Assembly: GCA_034336665.1 (NCBI GenBank)
Contig: CM067564.1
Span: 46,064,951 to 46,128,950 of the forward strand
Direction: 5' to 3'
Source: Luscinia megarhynchos
Taxonomy: Eukaryota; Chordata; Aves; Passeriformes; Turdidae
DNA: 64,000 nucleotides
Numbering within the stretch: position 1 is the stretch's first letter; the number at the start of each line of letters is the position of its first letter. This document shows positions 10,841-23,859 of this stretch, piece by piece. The notes beneath the pieces are model-generated. The model was not told the origin of the DNA, ran no database searches, and worked only from the letters and a program-made list of their open reading frames with translations. A program made the position numbers and the translations under genes.

Positions 10841-12934
10841 AAAGCAATTTACCCTCTACTAGATGTCAAAACCAGTGCAAATACAGCTCACCTTCCAATG
10901 CAGAGGCCTTTTCATGCCTCAATCTGTATTTTTCCATGTTGATACATCTATATCACACAAGATCATCCTTAAATCACAATTACTCTAACTAATAAAGAAT
11001 CCCTCGCGGCCTTTTGAAGAAGGTATCGATCGATAACAGAGAATTAAACAAAACAAAACACAAAAGAATGGTTCCCCTCCTATTTACAGAAGAAAATGAC
11101 TCACAAGGGACAAGTTTCTTATCTTTTCACAATACAGGGGTAATGCCCTTCATGGCAAACACCAGAGCAGGAGCCCAGACTTTTATAGACGTTGTGTGAG
11201 ATGTATTTTCTCATGGGAAATGCTGGACTAGTCCAGACAAGCATCTGTTCTTTCTAAGAGGACTGAGGCAAGGCTGAGGAATTTTGAAAGGGCACCCCAA
11301 CTCAGTTTTAATGTTTCACGGAACAGCACCAAGTAACAGTTTTCAAAAGAATTATTTGAAATTATTCTCATTTTGATGACAGAGGGAACTGGCTGCAGAA
11401 TTTGACAGCAGATGAGCAGCAAATTTTACTAATCCAACTTAGGGCTTCTTTTTCCTCTACTTCCTTATTTTACTTGGAATGGTTTCACTGAACCAGTTAA
11501 ATTGCAGGAGCTTACTTCAATATAGCTAATGCTCTAAACCAATGTTTGAATTTTATACTAATTAAGGCCAATCCACTGTCATTTTTTTCTATAATGTGAA
11601 GACTAGTGCTCACAGTAACCCACTGAATTTAACATAAAAGCAAGATAAAACAATTAAAGTGCGAGAATATTTGATTAAGTAGCTCATTGATTTATAGTGG
11701 AATAAATTGAAATGGATGGGACAGAAATTTTTTTTAATGGCATCCATATTTTATGTTCATTATCACAATCTCTGGGCTCTTTGTGCTTTTGTGATTAAAA
11801 GAAGGGGTTTAGGGATAGTAACTCTGGGATTTATTACTCTTGTCTGCTTTCTTAAGGCTTTTTTTTTTTTCCTTTTTCTGATTCATGTAGTAAAATATTA
11901 AGGCCCTATTGAAAAGTCATATGGAGTAAGTTCACGGCTACAAACCAGTGGCTGTCTGACATAGTTTAAACAGCATTAATCCTGACAGTTACACAGGGTG
12001 AAAAAACAAACACAGGGAGTTTTGTTTTGGTGACAGGGATTAAACTCTCCTTGGGGTGGTTTCAGTGCTGCAGCAGCTCCCTGGGAGGGAGCCTCATGCC
12101 CTGGGTGCATCAGTGGCTGGAGGCTGGAAAAATGCATCACACACAGGGGATGGGGTCACTCTACAGGGCACCACCAAAGCAAGGAGCAGCCCCAAAACTG
12201 CTGAGTCCCAGGCTCCTGGTTATTGCCCCAGATTCTGCAGATGTCACACAGTGCTTACCTCTGCCAGCAGCATGGGGTGAGAAATGAGGTTATCCCCATT
12301 CTGCCCATTCCCTGAAGGGTGCATTCCACTCTTTTAGAAGTACAGTTACCCTCCCACAGCACCAAAAGAGCAGGGGGATTTTCTAGAGAGAGAGAGAGCA
12401 CAGCACAAAAATATTTAAGTACCCTTTTATAGAGTGCAAACGTGAAGAGATCCTTCCAAAGACATGAAGAAAATCAGTGTCAGAGCAAGCCAGCTCCAGA
12501 GAGGTGACCATTAAAAATGATCCTTTGCAGAACACAGGTAGTGCATGTATCCTACCAGCCTGCCCTGTGTACTTGGGATACACCTGTCTAAAACTTCCTT
12601 GCAGCCTTTTCATGTGGCTCAGGAAAAAAACAAACAACAAATCTCGAGTAGAGGATGGAAATCACAAGCAGTCTCCTATAAATATTTAAGTGTTTTGTAA
12701 AAGGAAAGGATATTTTTGTTGTTTGGAAAAGGGGGGATTTTGTCAGTGTCCATGTGCTCCAGTACATGCAAATTTTCACTCAGGCTCCCAGAAAGTCCTG
12801 CATAGACTACTGTGCAGGAGGAATTTCCAGAGGATGACAAGTGCAATAATTCCAGATAATGTCTCACAGCTGATCACACAGGCAAGGTAAAAATAAGATT
12901 GGACAACAAAAAAAGAAATATAGGAAAGAAATGT
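10841..12934. other. Unique non-coding DNA
   Basis: No gene or repeat is seen apart from the CpG-containing palindrome at 11024-11035. Other observations are an AP-1-like TGACTCA at 11098-11104, a T11 run near 11857 and a short GA run near 12387. The part at 11480-11720 is AT-rich unique sequence with several TAAT cores. Confidence 0.5.
11024..11035. other. CpG palindrome TATCGATCGATA
   Basis: A perfect 12-bp palindrome contains two CpGs and two overlapping ATCGAT sites, the core bound by CUX/ONECUT factors. 'ccctcgcggcc' lies just upstream at 11001-11011. The cluster stands out in a CpG-depleted background. Function is unknown. Confidence 0.6.
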
Positions 12935-12983
12935 AGAATCGACAGAAAGGCTTGACTTGGAAGGGACTTAAGGATCAGCAACC
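12935..12983 (-). mobile_element. CR1 3' terminal stub
   Basis: Only 'tagaatcgacag...cttgacttggaagggacttaaggatcagc' remains, corresponding to the last 50 bases of a CR1 in complement. It is a very short 5'-truncated insertion or an eroded copy. Confidence 0.6.
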
Positions 12984-13377
12984 AGAATCAAGTATGAAAT
13001 AAGCTACCTGATGAATGAACATAAGCCTGTAAAAGGGTTTTGTTGCTGTTGGGAGTTTGTTTAAAGAGTTGTTGCACTTTCCAGGAAAGGAGGTGGCAAG
13101 AGCAGAAACCCAAGGCAGAGTTATACCAGACAGAGCAGCCAATGAAATCAGCCCCTTTTTTCTCTCAGCGTTCATTCTGCTGCCAGGCGTCCTCACCATG
13201 GAGTTGGGAGGCTCCAGGGCCATCTGTTCAGCTTTTCAGAGACCTGATTTCAATAGTGGGCCTCTGTTTTGTGACATTTCTTCCCAGAGTTACCTTGTTT
13301 GCAGGGACATCTGCTTGAAGGTCAGCTCGAACAAAAGTATTGACTCTCAAAAGAGAGGCTAACCCGTGCCAGGAGCA

Positions 13378-13400
13378 GGGGCTGGGTGGGGACAGAGGGG
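13378..13400 (+). other. Potential G-quadruplex motif
   Basis: G runs at 13378-13381, 13384-13386, 13388-13391 and 13397-13400 are separated by loops of 2, 1 and 5 bases. Short loops predict good stability. It lies in unique DNA with no neighbouring gene visible. Confidence 0.55.
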
Positions 13401-13856
13401 ACAAGGAAGACACATTTTTCACTTATTTGGTTTGTACCTTAGCAGTGTCCTCCCCTCTTTCCTCAGGCCATGCTCAGGGCTGTGACATCCAGAGGAGCTT
13501 GAGTGCACCTTTTACTTTCAGTATTTCTCACCCCAGGAGTTCAGAAATCACAAGCCAAGCACATAGAAATTACAAGATTGGGTTAAAAGCCATGAAACTG
13601 CTGTAAAAATTACATTTCAGGGATCTTTCTCTTTGCCTTCTGTCTTCAGAGATTTATGTTTGTGTCCTGCTTGTTTCAGGATTTTTCTGCAGCAAAAGAA
13701 GGTCAAAATATATAATTTTTCAGTTAGTGTGAGACAGTCCTATGGGGAAAAAAAATCTGAAATTTTATGGAAAATAATGTTACTGCAAGGTATGTTGTGG
13801 TGATTGGAAACCCATTTTTTGCTCAGCATGAAGAATGAGATGGGTGCAACTTAAAA

Positions 13857-13878
13857 TATTCTATGATTCTATAATTCT
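13857..13878 (+). repeat. CR1-like (ATTCTATG)n tail
   Basis: The segment 'attctatgattctataattc' equals the short 3'-terminal microsatellite of CR1 elements. The sequence just upstream shows only weak similarity to a CR1 UTR. It is probably the stump of an eroded copy, but it is short enough to be chance. Confidence 0.35.
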
Positions 13879-16493
13879 TTGGACTTTATGATGCATTCTT
13901 CAAAGGTGCTGAAGATGCCTTGTAAATGCTAAATAAGGATGCTCAGCCTGTCTTCATTCTTCATCCAAAGGTGTTCTGCAGTGGGGGAAGAATACTAGAA
14001 GATCTAGAAGCTGAAATAATAAAATTATTTTTCAGGGGACCTAAGCTCTGCTGAGTGGCTCCCATGCTTTGCTAGCCAAAGTAGGATTGGTCTTAAGAAC
14101 AGCTACCTGGAAGGCTGGTGTGGCCCCTCAGCTGCTCATCACACCTGCAGAGAGACAGACACCTCCTCACAGTGGTCCAGCCCTGGCAGATGATGTGTTG
14201 CCCTCTGCAAGTGTTTGTTCCCTCCCACTAATCACAGAGAAAACCTCTGAAACTGCTTAGTTTTAGACTTTCACCTTCATGTGTCTAAAATGAAGAGTCT
14301 TTATTATATCTTTGAGTCAATATAGGTATATTTCTGTGGACACAATGACTGTCTGGTCCTTAGGGATCTGTGTCTGTATGAACCTTTCCTTGAAAATTCC
14401 TGTGTGCTTCTGCCAGGGATGCCCTGGGGATGGGGGAACACTGCTACTCTCAGTAAGGCTGTTGGCAGTGCCTGGATGCAAGGAGTGCAGGGATGCAGTA
14501 ACAGCAGGGACTTGACCAGGTCTTGAAAGTATCCAGGAGGGTTTTTTTTTCTTATTAGTGTGGCTGAAAAATAACATACAGGTATGTAATAATCATAGGA
14601 CTATGTAGATATGGCTGTGTGTAGGTGCACAGGCAAGCACAAACAAAAAAAGCCTCAACACACCTATCTATGTAGCTAAAATTAAAATTTATGCTATTAA
14701 ACTGTTCAACTCTTTATGCACATAGGCACAAACAGAATAGTTGAGCCATCCTAGCACGTCTTTGGTTTAGGACAAACAGCAGATGATAATACTGAGACCT
14801 TGCTGTACCAGGGGAACTATAATTCCCTGCTACAGTCATGGTTGGGAAAAGATTACTGAGCTGGTAGCAAGTTTCCAGCCCTCATCTGCATAGTGGGATC
14901 TGGAAGCTGGGGAGGGATTACTGCTACCCAGCTGAGGGATGTGTGGAGGCAGCTTTCAGAAGTGTTTAATCCCCCCCCAGCAGCTGGAGAGCAGTGGTGA
15001 TCACTGGAGGGTTTTACTGGGGGCCACAGCTCAGACTGAAGCTCAGTGAGCAGGGAGGCTGGCAGTGTTTTGGGAAGGGAGAGGAAGGCACTGGGACTGC
15101 TCATGGCAGGAAAAGGGTTAAATCTGATGAATGGATTTGATGGTGGTGAGGATAATCCCAAGCACACAACAAGTGGTGACACAGCTCAGTCTGTGCTCCA
15201 GCTCCCACCTTGGGGACAGCTCTTCCTAAGAACAGTGTTGAGTCACACTTGGGTGAAGTGTTGGTGAGGTGTTAAGTGTTCAGAGCACCAGGAAAAGGTC
15301 ATAGGTTATTTTAAGCCTCTCAGTTTTCCTCCTCAAATCATCCCAGTTTAGCTTGGCACATAAAGGATGTCCCACATAACCCAGGCAGGGACAGTTGCTT
15401 GAAGCACCTGGGACATGGTGGTTTTTCTGTGCCCTGGAAAGTGATGCCAGCTGAGCTGGTGGCTTGGCATCCTTTAGCTCTGCTGTCTCAAAGTCCAATT
15501 TTCTCCACAGCCCGGAGCACAGAGAAGCAAGGCTGGGTGTTACATGGGTGGGAGGACACCGAGGCAGCTGAGCCTGTGTGTTTCAAGAGAGAGAGCTGCT
15601 TGCTGACTCTATCAGTGACCTTTTCTCCTGTTAGACACTATCTGTCTGAAGAGGGATTAAACTAAATAGCTGTGGCCTTCACTTTCTGTGCAGATGCTCT
15701 ACAGATTATTCTGCTTTCTGCCAGCATCTTTGCCAGACAGAAGCAAGCTGAAATCCTGAAGTTCTGCTCTAGAATAGTTGTACTCACACTCTGCTTTCCT
15801 GCTGTGACAAAATAAGAATAAAAATTTCCCACATCAGCACAATTTATTTCACTGTTGACACTATTGTGAACAAGAAGCTTCCTTCAGAAATCCTCACTGT
15901 TTTTATTGGGAGAGGCTTCTGCTTTCCTACCCAACTTATTTTCAAACTTGTGTTCTGTACTCAGATGTACATGACATCTGCCAATGCAAATCTTGTTGTT
16001 TTATGCACCAGTCACAGTGGGCTTGTGTTCAGGAGAGGAGGTTTGGTGTTGGCTTTTTTGGTTTGTTTGCTTTGTTTTGTTTTATTTTAAACTTTTGTTA
16101 CCAGTGAGCTGGCTTCTCTTCAAATGCTAAGGATCCCTTTCTAAATCCTTCCCAACAATTCCCTGAGAGATGGAGCCGTTTTATATTCTCAAACCTATTC
16201 TGAACCACTACTGTACAGTGGGGTGGTACTCACTGTATTTCAGGAAATTAGTATTAAGTTCTTTGTCCAAGCTTTGTGATGCTAGGGAAGAAAATGAGAA
16301 GCCAAGATAGACAGAAAGAGAACAGAGAACAGAGGAAAAAATGGAAGGGCATTATAGGAGTCAACCTCACTGATAAAAATATTTCTTGGGGTCATGCTAC
16401 TTGGACATTGGGAGTCTGTGTCCTTTCCACCACTAAATTGTAAGGTCAGAACTTGGCAGCATTGGACTCTGAAAACTGCATTCTGAGTAAAAT

Positions 16494-16600
16494 GGGTTGG
16501 ATTGGAAGGGTCCTTAAAGATCATCCATTTCCAACACCCCTGCCATGAGCATGGGTGCTACCCACTAGCTCGGGCTTCTCATGGATTTATCAAACCTGGA
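16494..16600 (-). mobile_element. CR1 3' fragment, first arm of an inverted pair
   Basis: The segment 'atgggttggattggaagggtccttaaagatcatccatttccaacacccctgccatgagcatgggtg' is the CR1 3' end in complement. After about 105 bases it gives way to a CR1 3' end in the opposite direction. Confidence 0.82.
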
Positions 16601-16601
16601 T

Positions 16602-16640
16602 GTTAAGGTCACTTCCAACACAAACCATTCTATGATTCCA
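16602..16640 (+). mobile_element. CR1 3' terminal stub, second arm of an inverted pair
   Basis: The segment 'gttaaggtcacttccaacacaaaccattctatgattcc' is a sense-oriented CR1 terminus. It sits directly beside the minus-strand fragment at 16494-16600, so the two termini form an imperfect inverted repeat. Confidence 0.72.
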
Positions 16641-19600
16641 AGACTGATCTCTCTTTCTTTCAAATAGTACATTAGGAATTGGGCACTTGAAAGTAAGATT
16701 ATGCCCTACATTGTTTTAGCATCCTGCAAGAGCATGGAACTATGAAAATCACATGAGAATTATTTTTTTTTTACAGTCTGACCTAAAAAAGGCAGATCCA
16801 GATCTGAGCAGGGCTACTCTTTAACCAGTCAAGTATCACTGAACAGCTTAAGTCTGATTCAGCCCAAGGACTGTTCTGCTTTGCAAGAGTGATCCTTGTA
16901 AAAGAGAGAAGGAAGATCTCAGTTAGCCTGTGATATCAGAGTGATAGTAATCACCAGAGAAAAGTCTTGACTTCCCAAATTCCTTTGGGTCTGGGTCTGG
17001 AATTGGAAGCATGCTTCTGTCTGGGCACCCCCTTCTCACAGACAAGACCCTGAAGGGTAAATTATCTTTCCTGGCAAAAGACACAGGGAAAAGAGCAGGA
17101 AGAGAATCTAAAGGATGAATCCCTCTGTAGTTACATGACTGCCAAAATAATCCTATGGGGATGAAGGAGCTCAAAGCCAAGCCAGAGTCTTGTCTTTCAG
17201 GAAGTCTAACCCAGGCTGGTGGGTGGTGGTGCACTGGATGAGGGAGCTGCAGCGTTCCCATGGTGGTCTCCAGGCTGCAGGTCTGGAAGGATGCAGCCTC
17301 TTATATCCTCTCTTTATAGCTCTGTGTTTTGTTGGTGTTAGCAACCACACCAGAGCTAGATGAGTTTTCAAATGATGTATCATGCCTGATCTTTAACTTC
17401 TTCAGAAAACTGCTGGCCTGCATGTGCTCCCGTTGGGGTGCTGGTACTGGAGGAGTCCAGACCTCCTGCTCTTCCAGTGCCTCAGCTCCGTGGGTCAGAG
17501 CTCTTAGTCAACAGCTTTAGAGCCATTTCTTGGCCACTGAAGTTCACAGAGCACCTTTGATCTGCACTAATGTGGAGGACCTGGCACATCACTCCTGCCA
17601 GCATGGATGGCATTAGCCCAAGTCTGAATCTGGCCTTTTGACTTACAAAAATTGGCTGCAAAATGAGGGATCCTTGTCAGCTTTAAGATTGATGCTCTAT
17701 GACTTCAAGCACGTTTGTCATCTGTTTGCAAAGTGAAAATAAGCTTACAGTTGTTGACAGTAAATGAAGTAATATTTACATAATACAGTCATACCTGTTT
17801 CCTGGTAAGGAGATCAATGCATATTTCTTTTTGCAATAACAAATCCATGCCGTATATCTTCACAGATACAATAATATTTGAAGTGAAACATTCATCTCGC
17901 TACATAATTACATCTATTGTTTTCCATTTGCTTTTTGTTCCCTAATAGTTTATTACTAGTGGCCAATAGTCAAAAGCAATCCAGAGAGATGCAAAACAGC
18001 CCCTCGTTCCAGCTCCTTTCTGAGATATTTTGCTTATTAAAATTGCTGTCATTAAGATTGGTGCTCAGATACTGCTCTGCAAACTGAGGCCCTGCTGCTC
18101 CAGGTGATGGATGCACTTGTGGCACAAAGCATTGCCTCCCCCAGGATTTTACAGCTGGAGAGAGGCATGGCAGGACACAGCCACCCTAAAGAAGAGCAGC
18201 TGAAAAACTGCCTTGATGCACAGCACATTTCCTTCCCTTCTCCTCTCCCTGTCCAGAGGTAGAGCTAGGACAGAGGGATGTCTCTGTCCTAGACTTGAAG
18301 AAGCTGGAGAACAGGTGAGTTCAGACTGATCCCTTCTGTTTCTCTCAGCTGTCTTTTCCTTCAGTTCAGGGAAAGGTTTTTATCTTTCTGTTCTATGGCA
18401 TCTTCCAGACTGTAGGGTTCCTAAATCACTTCATACAAATCAATAGCAATAAATAAGTACTGAGGTGCCCCCACTATTAAGACATTTGTGTGGCCTATCT
18501 TGTGTAAATACTGCAGATAGCAATCATGATTTAGTAATTATTTCCCCCTTTCCACCTCCATAGCCCTCTATGAACACAGAGCTTCTAAAGAAAACCCTAC
18601 AGCTATTTTTTCCCCCTGCACAACAGTATCAGCATAACAAACCCTTTAGTCAGGCAAGTTCCCCTCTCATCCCTCCAGCTGCCCTTAAATTTGCACCCTG
18701 GTGTAGAATGATGCTCTGAGTCAACTGGATACTCGCCTCCACCTACTCGAGAGGGGCTGCATTTCATATCTCCTGTTACTCTGGGTGCCATGCAAATGGG
18801 GAGGAGGAGCTACATCCTGAGCATCAGCAGCACTGCTGCCCTTCACATCTGAGTGCCTCTATTTGTTCATAAAACCATGAGTTGTTTGCTCTTTTACAAA
18901 ACAGTTTTGTGCTGCTCTTGAATACCCAGTCTGGACTGGTCACTGGTAAGAGGAGAAAGCAAAGAAAGGTTTCCTGGTAGGAAAAGAGGAAGCAAAGTAG
19001 TGTTTCCTGGTAGTCAATGTTAAAGGAAAAACAGTTTCCAATTCTGCACTGGGCTGGCAATAGGGACACAAGGGCTGCATTGGCGTGATCCAAATATACT
19101 GAGAACGTTTGCCCATCAGTGTGGACCTCTGAGATTGGTCCCACATCCTGCTGGCCAATTCAAAGATGCTGAATTAAGATGTCCCAGGTTTAGATCATTT
19201 ATCAGCCTTTTCCTGATAGATAAGACTACTTGGATCACCTGGTAATGAAGCACATGATGTGATGAAGGAGGAGACAGCTGTAGTGGCTCAAGCACTGCCT
19301 TGCTCTTGAGCTGGCTTGTACAAGAGCTTAATAAAACCATCAGATGCTGCCCCAGCTCCCAGGTGTTTTCAGGCTGAATAGGGAATAATTTTTCTTCATA
19401 TTTTTCTTCATTATGAAAAATGGAGTCTAGAGAGGCAAAGGGACCTTACTAAAGTTAAATTCCTGCACAAAGTCTTCATGCCACAGCTAGGAAATAAGCA
19501 TCTGAGTATCTTTATATTGATGTATGGCTTACCTTTGGGTCAGATACATGGTGTATCTTTTCAGCACCCAGCACAATGGGGCTCATATCCTGAATAAACA

Positions 19601-19820
19601 CTGATAATACACTGTAAGCATTCCTCAGTGATGGTATCAAGATTAATGTGGATTATTTTTCATCTCTTGACCCGGTTATCTGTGAATGTCTCATCACATT
19701 TATTTAATATTTGGCTTCAGTTAATTTCTGTCTGGGGAAAGTTCATAGAATTCTCTTTGGGTTTAAGGTTTTTAGGATCTTGTTTCTCAGTGCACCTCAG
19801 TGGGTTCTGAGTGCTTCTAA
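16641..19820. other. Unique non-coding DNA
   Basis: No gene is recognised. The section 17640-18070 is AT-rich, low in CpG and free of repeats, with several TAAT cores and GCAAT-like motifs, and could be a conserved non-coding element. The only tandem structure is the duplication at 18945-19010. Confidence 0.5.
18945..19010. repeat. Two-copy 33-bp tandem duplication
   Basis: The unit 'ggtaagaggagaaagcaaagaaaggtttcct' is followed at once by 'ggtaggaaaagaggaagcaaagtagtgtttcct', the same unit with small indels. It is a local slippage or unequal-exchange duplication in unique sequence. Confidence 0.75.
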
Positions 19821-19955
19821 ATCACAGACTCCTCAGAAGGTTTGGGTTGGAAGGGACCTTGAAGACCATCTAGTTACCACCCTCCTGCCATGGACAGGGA
19901 CACCTTCCACTGAACTGAATGCTCTTGTGGATATCCAGGGTGGATCATCCACTTC
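19821..19955 (-). mobile_element. CR1 LINE 3' fragment
   Basis: The segment 'atcacagactcctcagaaggtttgggttggaagggaccttgaagaccatctagttaccaccctcctgccatggacagggacaccttccactgaa' is the CR1 3' UTR in complement, truncated after about 135 bases ('atatccagggtgg'). Confidence 0.9.
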
Positions 19956-22900
19956 AGGTAAATTCTACACATGATCAAAATTTTGTATATGATTGAAATG
20001 GTTTTCCTGAGAAGAAATGCCCCTCCATTTTATTTAACTATTGACTTTTTTTGGGTCTGGTTCAGTTATTGTATTGTTAGTCATAATACTTTTAGGAAAT
20101 CATAGAATCAACAAAATGTGCCAGACATGTTGCTGTACCACTTGTCAAGCAGGTGCTTTTTAAGAACAGTGTATGTCTCCAGTAATTTCCCTGAGCCTTT
20201 CCTAAAATAATCCTTTTTCTGGAGCTTTACTGTACTGTTCTACCTCACCATGTACACAACCCTTTAAAAGGATAGTCCAAATTGTGCTTTATTTTCCATT
20301 TGTCAATTTATTTTGGAAAGCTGAGAAGGATAGCCATGAAAAAGGGAATGGAGGGAGACTGTAGCAGGGTCCCTGAGCTGCTCTGCAAGTTCTCATTTTT
20401 TATTTCCTTGCATTTGCAAAGCAAAAGCTCAGAGTGAGTTTCGGCTTTTGGCCACCAGCTGGAAGCATTACTAGTGATGAGTACTGTGGGCAGTAAAATT
20501 CTGCTACCCAGGACTGAAGAGGGAACATCTGTGGCTGTTGGGACTGTTTCCATTCAGCCTTTAAACAGCCCAGTGGAGATTTGTGGATCTGTGTGTGAGA
20601 GGGTCCTTTCCTTATCAAAGAATATCCTTGTAATGTGTTTGGGGCTTGGTAATAATAGGCAGCATCACTGAATGCTGTTTCACTGTTTTTTTTTTTTTTT
20701 AAGTGCATGTCTTCTAGTGGGTGATTCATCAGCTGCTGTTACAGAAAGTATGTTGGGAAGCTTGCAGCTGTGGGCTCAGGCTGCAGTTTCTGTGTCGTTG
20801 CTAGGGATTCTGCATTAAATATCCCAATTCTCTGCACTTAAAACTAGGAAAAATTGACATTCTGACTTCCCATAAGAGAATGGAATACGTGATTCACAGC
20901 CCTTCTTCTGCAACATTAATCAGGCCCTGTTTACAGGGAATAGAGCCAAGGGGGATGGTTAGAGCCAAGGAGGTGCACTCAGAAAGCCAAATGGTGATGT
21001 CATTTGGGGCAAAACAGTAAAGGCAAGCCACTTAACTGGCTGAGATGGCTTGTAGTGGGACCAAATCCCAGTTAAAGGATGGAGAAGCATTAGGGTTTCT
21101 TGGCTGTGCCCTGGTTCCCTGGTTTTACTATGGGTTGTTTATGGAGGAGAGCAGAACTCGAGCTGGGCAGCTGAGTCCTGCAGATGTGCAGAGGGACTGG
21201 AGGATGAGGAGTTCATAGCTCATGTGCTTGGCTTTAAATCCCCAATTTCAGTGTGTTACATGAAGTTCCCTTTCCATAAGGATAGGCTGATCTGGTTTCC
21301 ATGCCCTGTCAATAAGTGGGTTATGCCTTGGGCTGCCAGGGTGCCAGGTGCTCTGCACATGTGTGAGGGTTTGCTCCTGATCCTGGGCATTTACCACCCA
21401 TGTGGGGAAGGGGAAAGTTCTGACAGCCTTCTTACAATGGACTAAGGGAAATGACAAGGAGCTTCCTTGGGCTCACCCAGGAAAATAAACCCTGTGTGGC
21501 TTCATCTGGGGAAGGAACACAACTTTCCATAGCAAGTCCCCTGTGTTAACAGGGTTGTGGTCCACCTGGTATCACAAAGAATCCTCTTTTTCCACACAGG
21601 CAGCACAAATAATTTTGTAAGCTGAACAAAAAGTTGAACAAATGAGTTTCTGTCCTCTCTTTAGTTAGAGGCAATGCTGGGGCTGAGTGTGGCAAGGTTT
21701 TCACAAAATATGCTGATATTGTCTGAGGACACAGGCAAGATGAAAAATGTCAAGACTGTCCCCATCCAATCACTGCAAGGAACTTGTGGGAACGTTGCCT
21801 CCCTGACCTTTGCAATGTTTTCTTGGGAATCTTTCTTGCAAAGTGAATCCTGACTGTCTGCCTACTGAGATGTAGAAAGAAGCCTTAGGAAAGAGATTAA
21901 AAAAAGTCTGACCAGCCCATTTGCATACTTTATATGGAGACCTTTTGGCAAGCCAATAGTGAGCTCTTGTATCCACAGGTATCAGCATGACCCCAGCAAA
22001 CTGAGGTTTCCTTCTCAAGCTCAGGCAAAACAGATTATTTCCTAGATCAGTAAACTGCAAATATGAATGTACTTTCCCTGGCTCCCTAATGGCATATCTC
22101 CTTTCCAAAGGAGTCCAGCTTTGCAATTTTAAGTAGAATTTGTTGCTTACAGCATCAGCTTATATTTTTGTTCTCCTTACTTTTTGCATGGTCCTTCTAG
22201 AAGCAGTCCCCCTCATGCCATTACTTCAATGTCAGACAAAAAATTAGCAAGGATTATTTATTAAATGGCAGAATATCTTAATCCCTGCCATGCTTAGAAG
22301 TGATCTTAGGCGGGTTTTTAAACATCACATATTTTCTTACTAGGAATTTGGTTCTCCTGGGCACTGTATCCAAACTGTTAAGCTGTGGGAGACCCAGTCT
22401 GATTAATAAGGGAGGTTTTTTGAGTGGACCAGTGGAAACTCTGCATTGTAAGTCAGGCCTGTGCTTTAATCTTTGTTTTAGAGGGAGAGAACAAAGAGCA
22501 GGCCAACCAGAATTTGGTATGGTATGATATTATCAGTGATAGCAGTCTACTGCTTCTCTGCCCAGGTGCTGAGGACTCACACACTTGGGACACAGGTCTG
22601 AGAAGCCAAAACAAACAGCAGGGCTCTGCTGTGGAGAGGAAGGTGTTGGCATAAACCCTCCACTTCAAAGCTGTAGCTCCAGTATCTAACCCAACATGGG
22701 GATGTCTCTTCACATGGTGTCTGGGAGATTGGCCATTGGTGCAGCAGAAGGTGGAAATGCTGTGAATGGTGTGTTTGGTAGTGGTGGATGGTTTGTTATA
22801 TCTCAGAGACTGATTAAGGGTTTCCTCTGTGGTAAATCTGAAAGAAAACCTGTAGACTCCTTAACAAGGAAAATAATAGATAATAATGACAGAAAATATT

Positions 22901-23859
22901 TATTGTTAAATGAAAGAGAAAAAACACAGGAAAAGGAGACAGTGTTTTGGTTGGCTGAGGATCACTGAACACCTCAGGGACACTTCTATGGCACACTTAT
23001 GGTGGGAGGTGGGACTCTGTGTCCTTTCCTGAACTCTGCCATGAATTCCTTTTATGACTTGGTTCCATTATATCACTTTCTGAAATTCCTTTAACTCATG
23101 GTACAAGAAAATGGTGCTTTGGAATAACAGCAGGGCATTAAGGACTGTTGGGAAGCACGAGATACCATGGCAAAAGCAGGTCCTCAGCTGGAGGTGACAA
23201 CCATGATTTACACAAGCTGAGGATCTGGCTCCCCCTTTTCTAGCATGTCAATGCACATCCATCTTTATGCCAGCAACATCCAGGCCCCAACTACAAGCAT
23301 TTAATAAATTTAAGGAAGTTCCTGTTTTGATCTTTTGTTATTATCAGTGTTATTACGAATGCAAACAATAACCAGGACAATTGTAGTCATCAATGGAGCT
23401 ATTGGTGAAGAACACAGGGCTTTCCTGCTTAGACACAACTGTGAAAAGAACTGTTTACTTAGCCAGGCTGTCCTTTTATAGTTACCAACAGGAAGTGCTT
23501 GCAATGTTTGTGTAAGAAGGAGACTTCAATTTATCCCAAATCTTCTCTTCAAAGGGACGTGAGAACAGAATGTAAGTTTTAAAAAAGTCTCACCACCCTT
23601 TTTTTTTGTCCTGTGAGTGAGCACATCTGGTTTTGATGGACTTGACAGCTTTTTGTCTATGTCTTTACAATCCAGGTTTGTCACACTCTCACCTCTAAAT
23701 GGAAGAGTTTTGGTTGAAAACCCACTTTTGTTTTTTGGCTTCTCCTGAGTCTCTGTAAACACTGGTGGTGTAAGGCAAACTTGACCCAAACAGCTATTAC
23801 AGAATGTTCAGAGATCTGCCAAACTGGAGACTAATGTGTGGGTAGGAGTGGGACTGGCT
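19956..23859. other. Unique non-coding DNA
   Basis: No exon or RNA gene is seen. Small features are a T15 run at 20686-20700, a 19-bp imperfect tandem duplication ('agagccaagg') near 20940-20975, and a short 'aatcatagaatca' near 20098 too small to assign. The part at 23270-23490 has a minus-strand ATAAAAG box near 23470 and a TTTATTAAA, but it lacks defined LTR ends. Confidence 0.5.
20686..20700. repeat. T15 homopolymer
   Basis: Fifteen T residues after 'tttcactg', in unique DNA. Confidence 0.9.

Larger units (their letters stand above)
12984..16493. other. Unique non-coding DNA
   Basis: I recognise no exon. Besides the G-quadruplex motif (13378-13400) and a CR1-like tail (13857-13878), there is a C8 run near 14972. 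Open frames up to 109 codons (14853-15182, minus) have no domain resemblance. Confidence 0.5.

Noticed and set aside
20098..20115. 'aatcatagaatcaac' as a CR1 tail
   Set aside because: Only about 15 bases match and the following sequence does not continue into a CR1 UTR.
23270..23490. Possible third LTR on the minus strand
   Set aside because: An ATAAAAG box and an AATAAA-like signal are present, but no TG...CA inverted ends or U5-like tail could be found.
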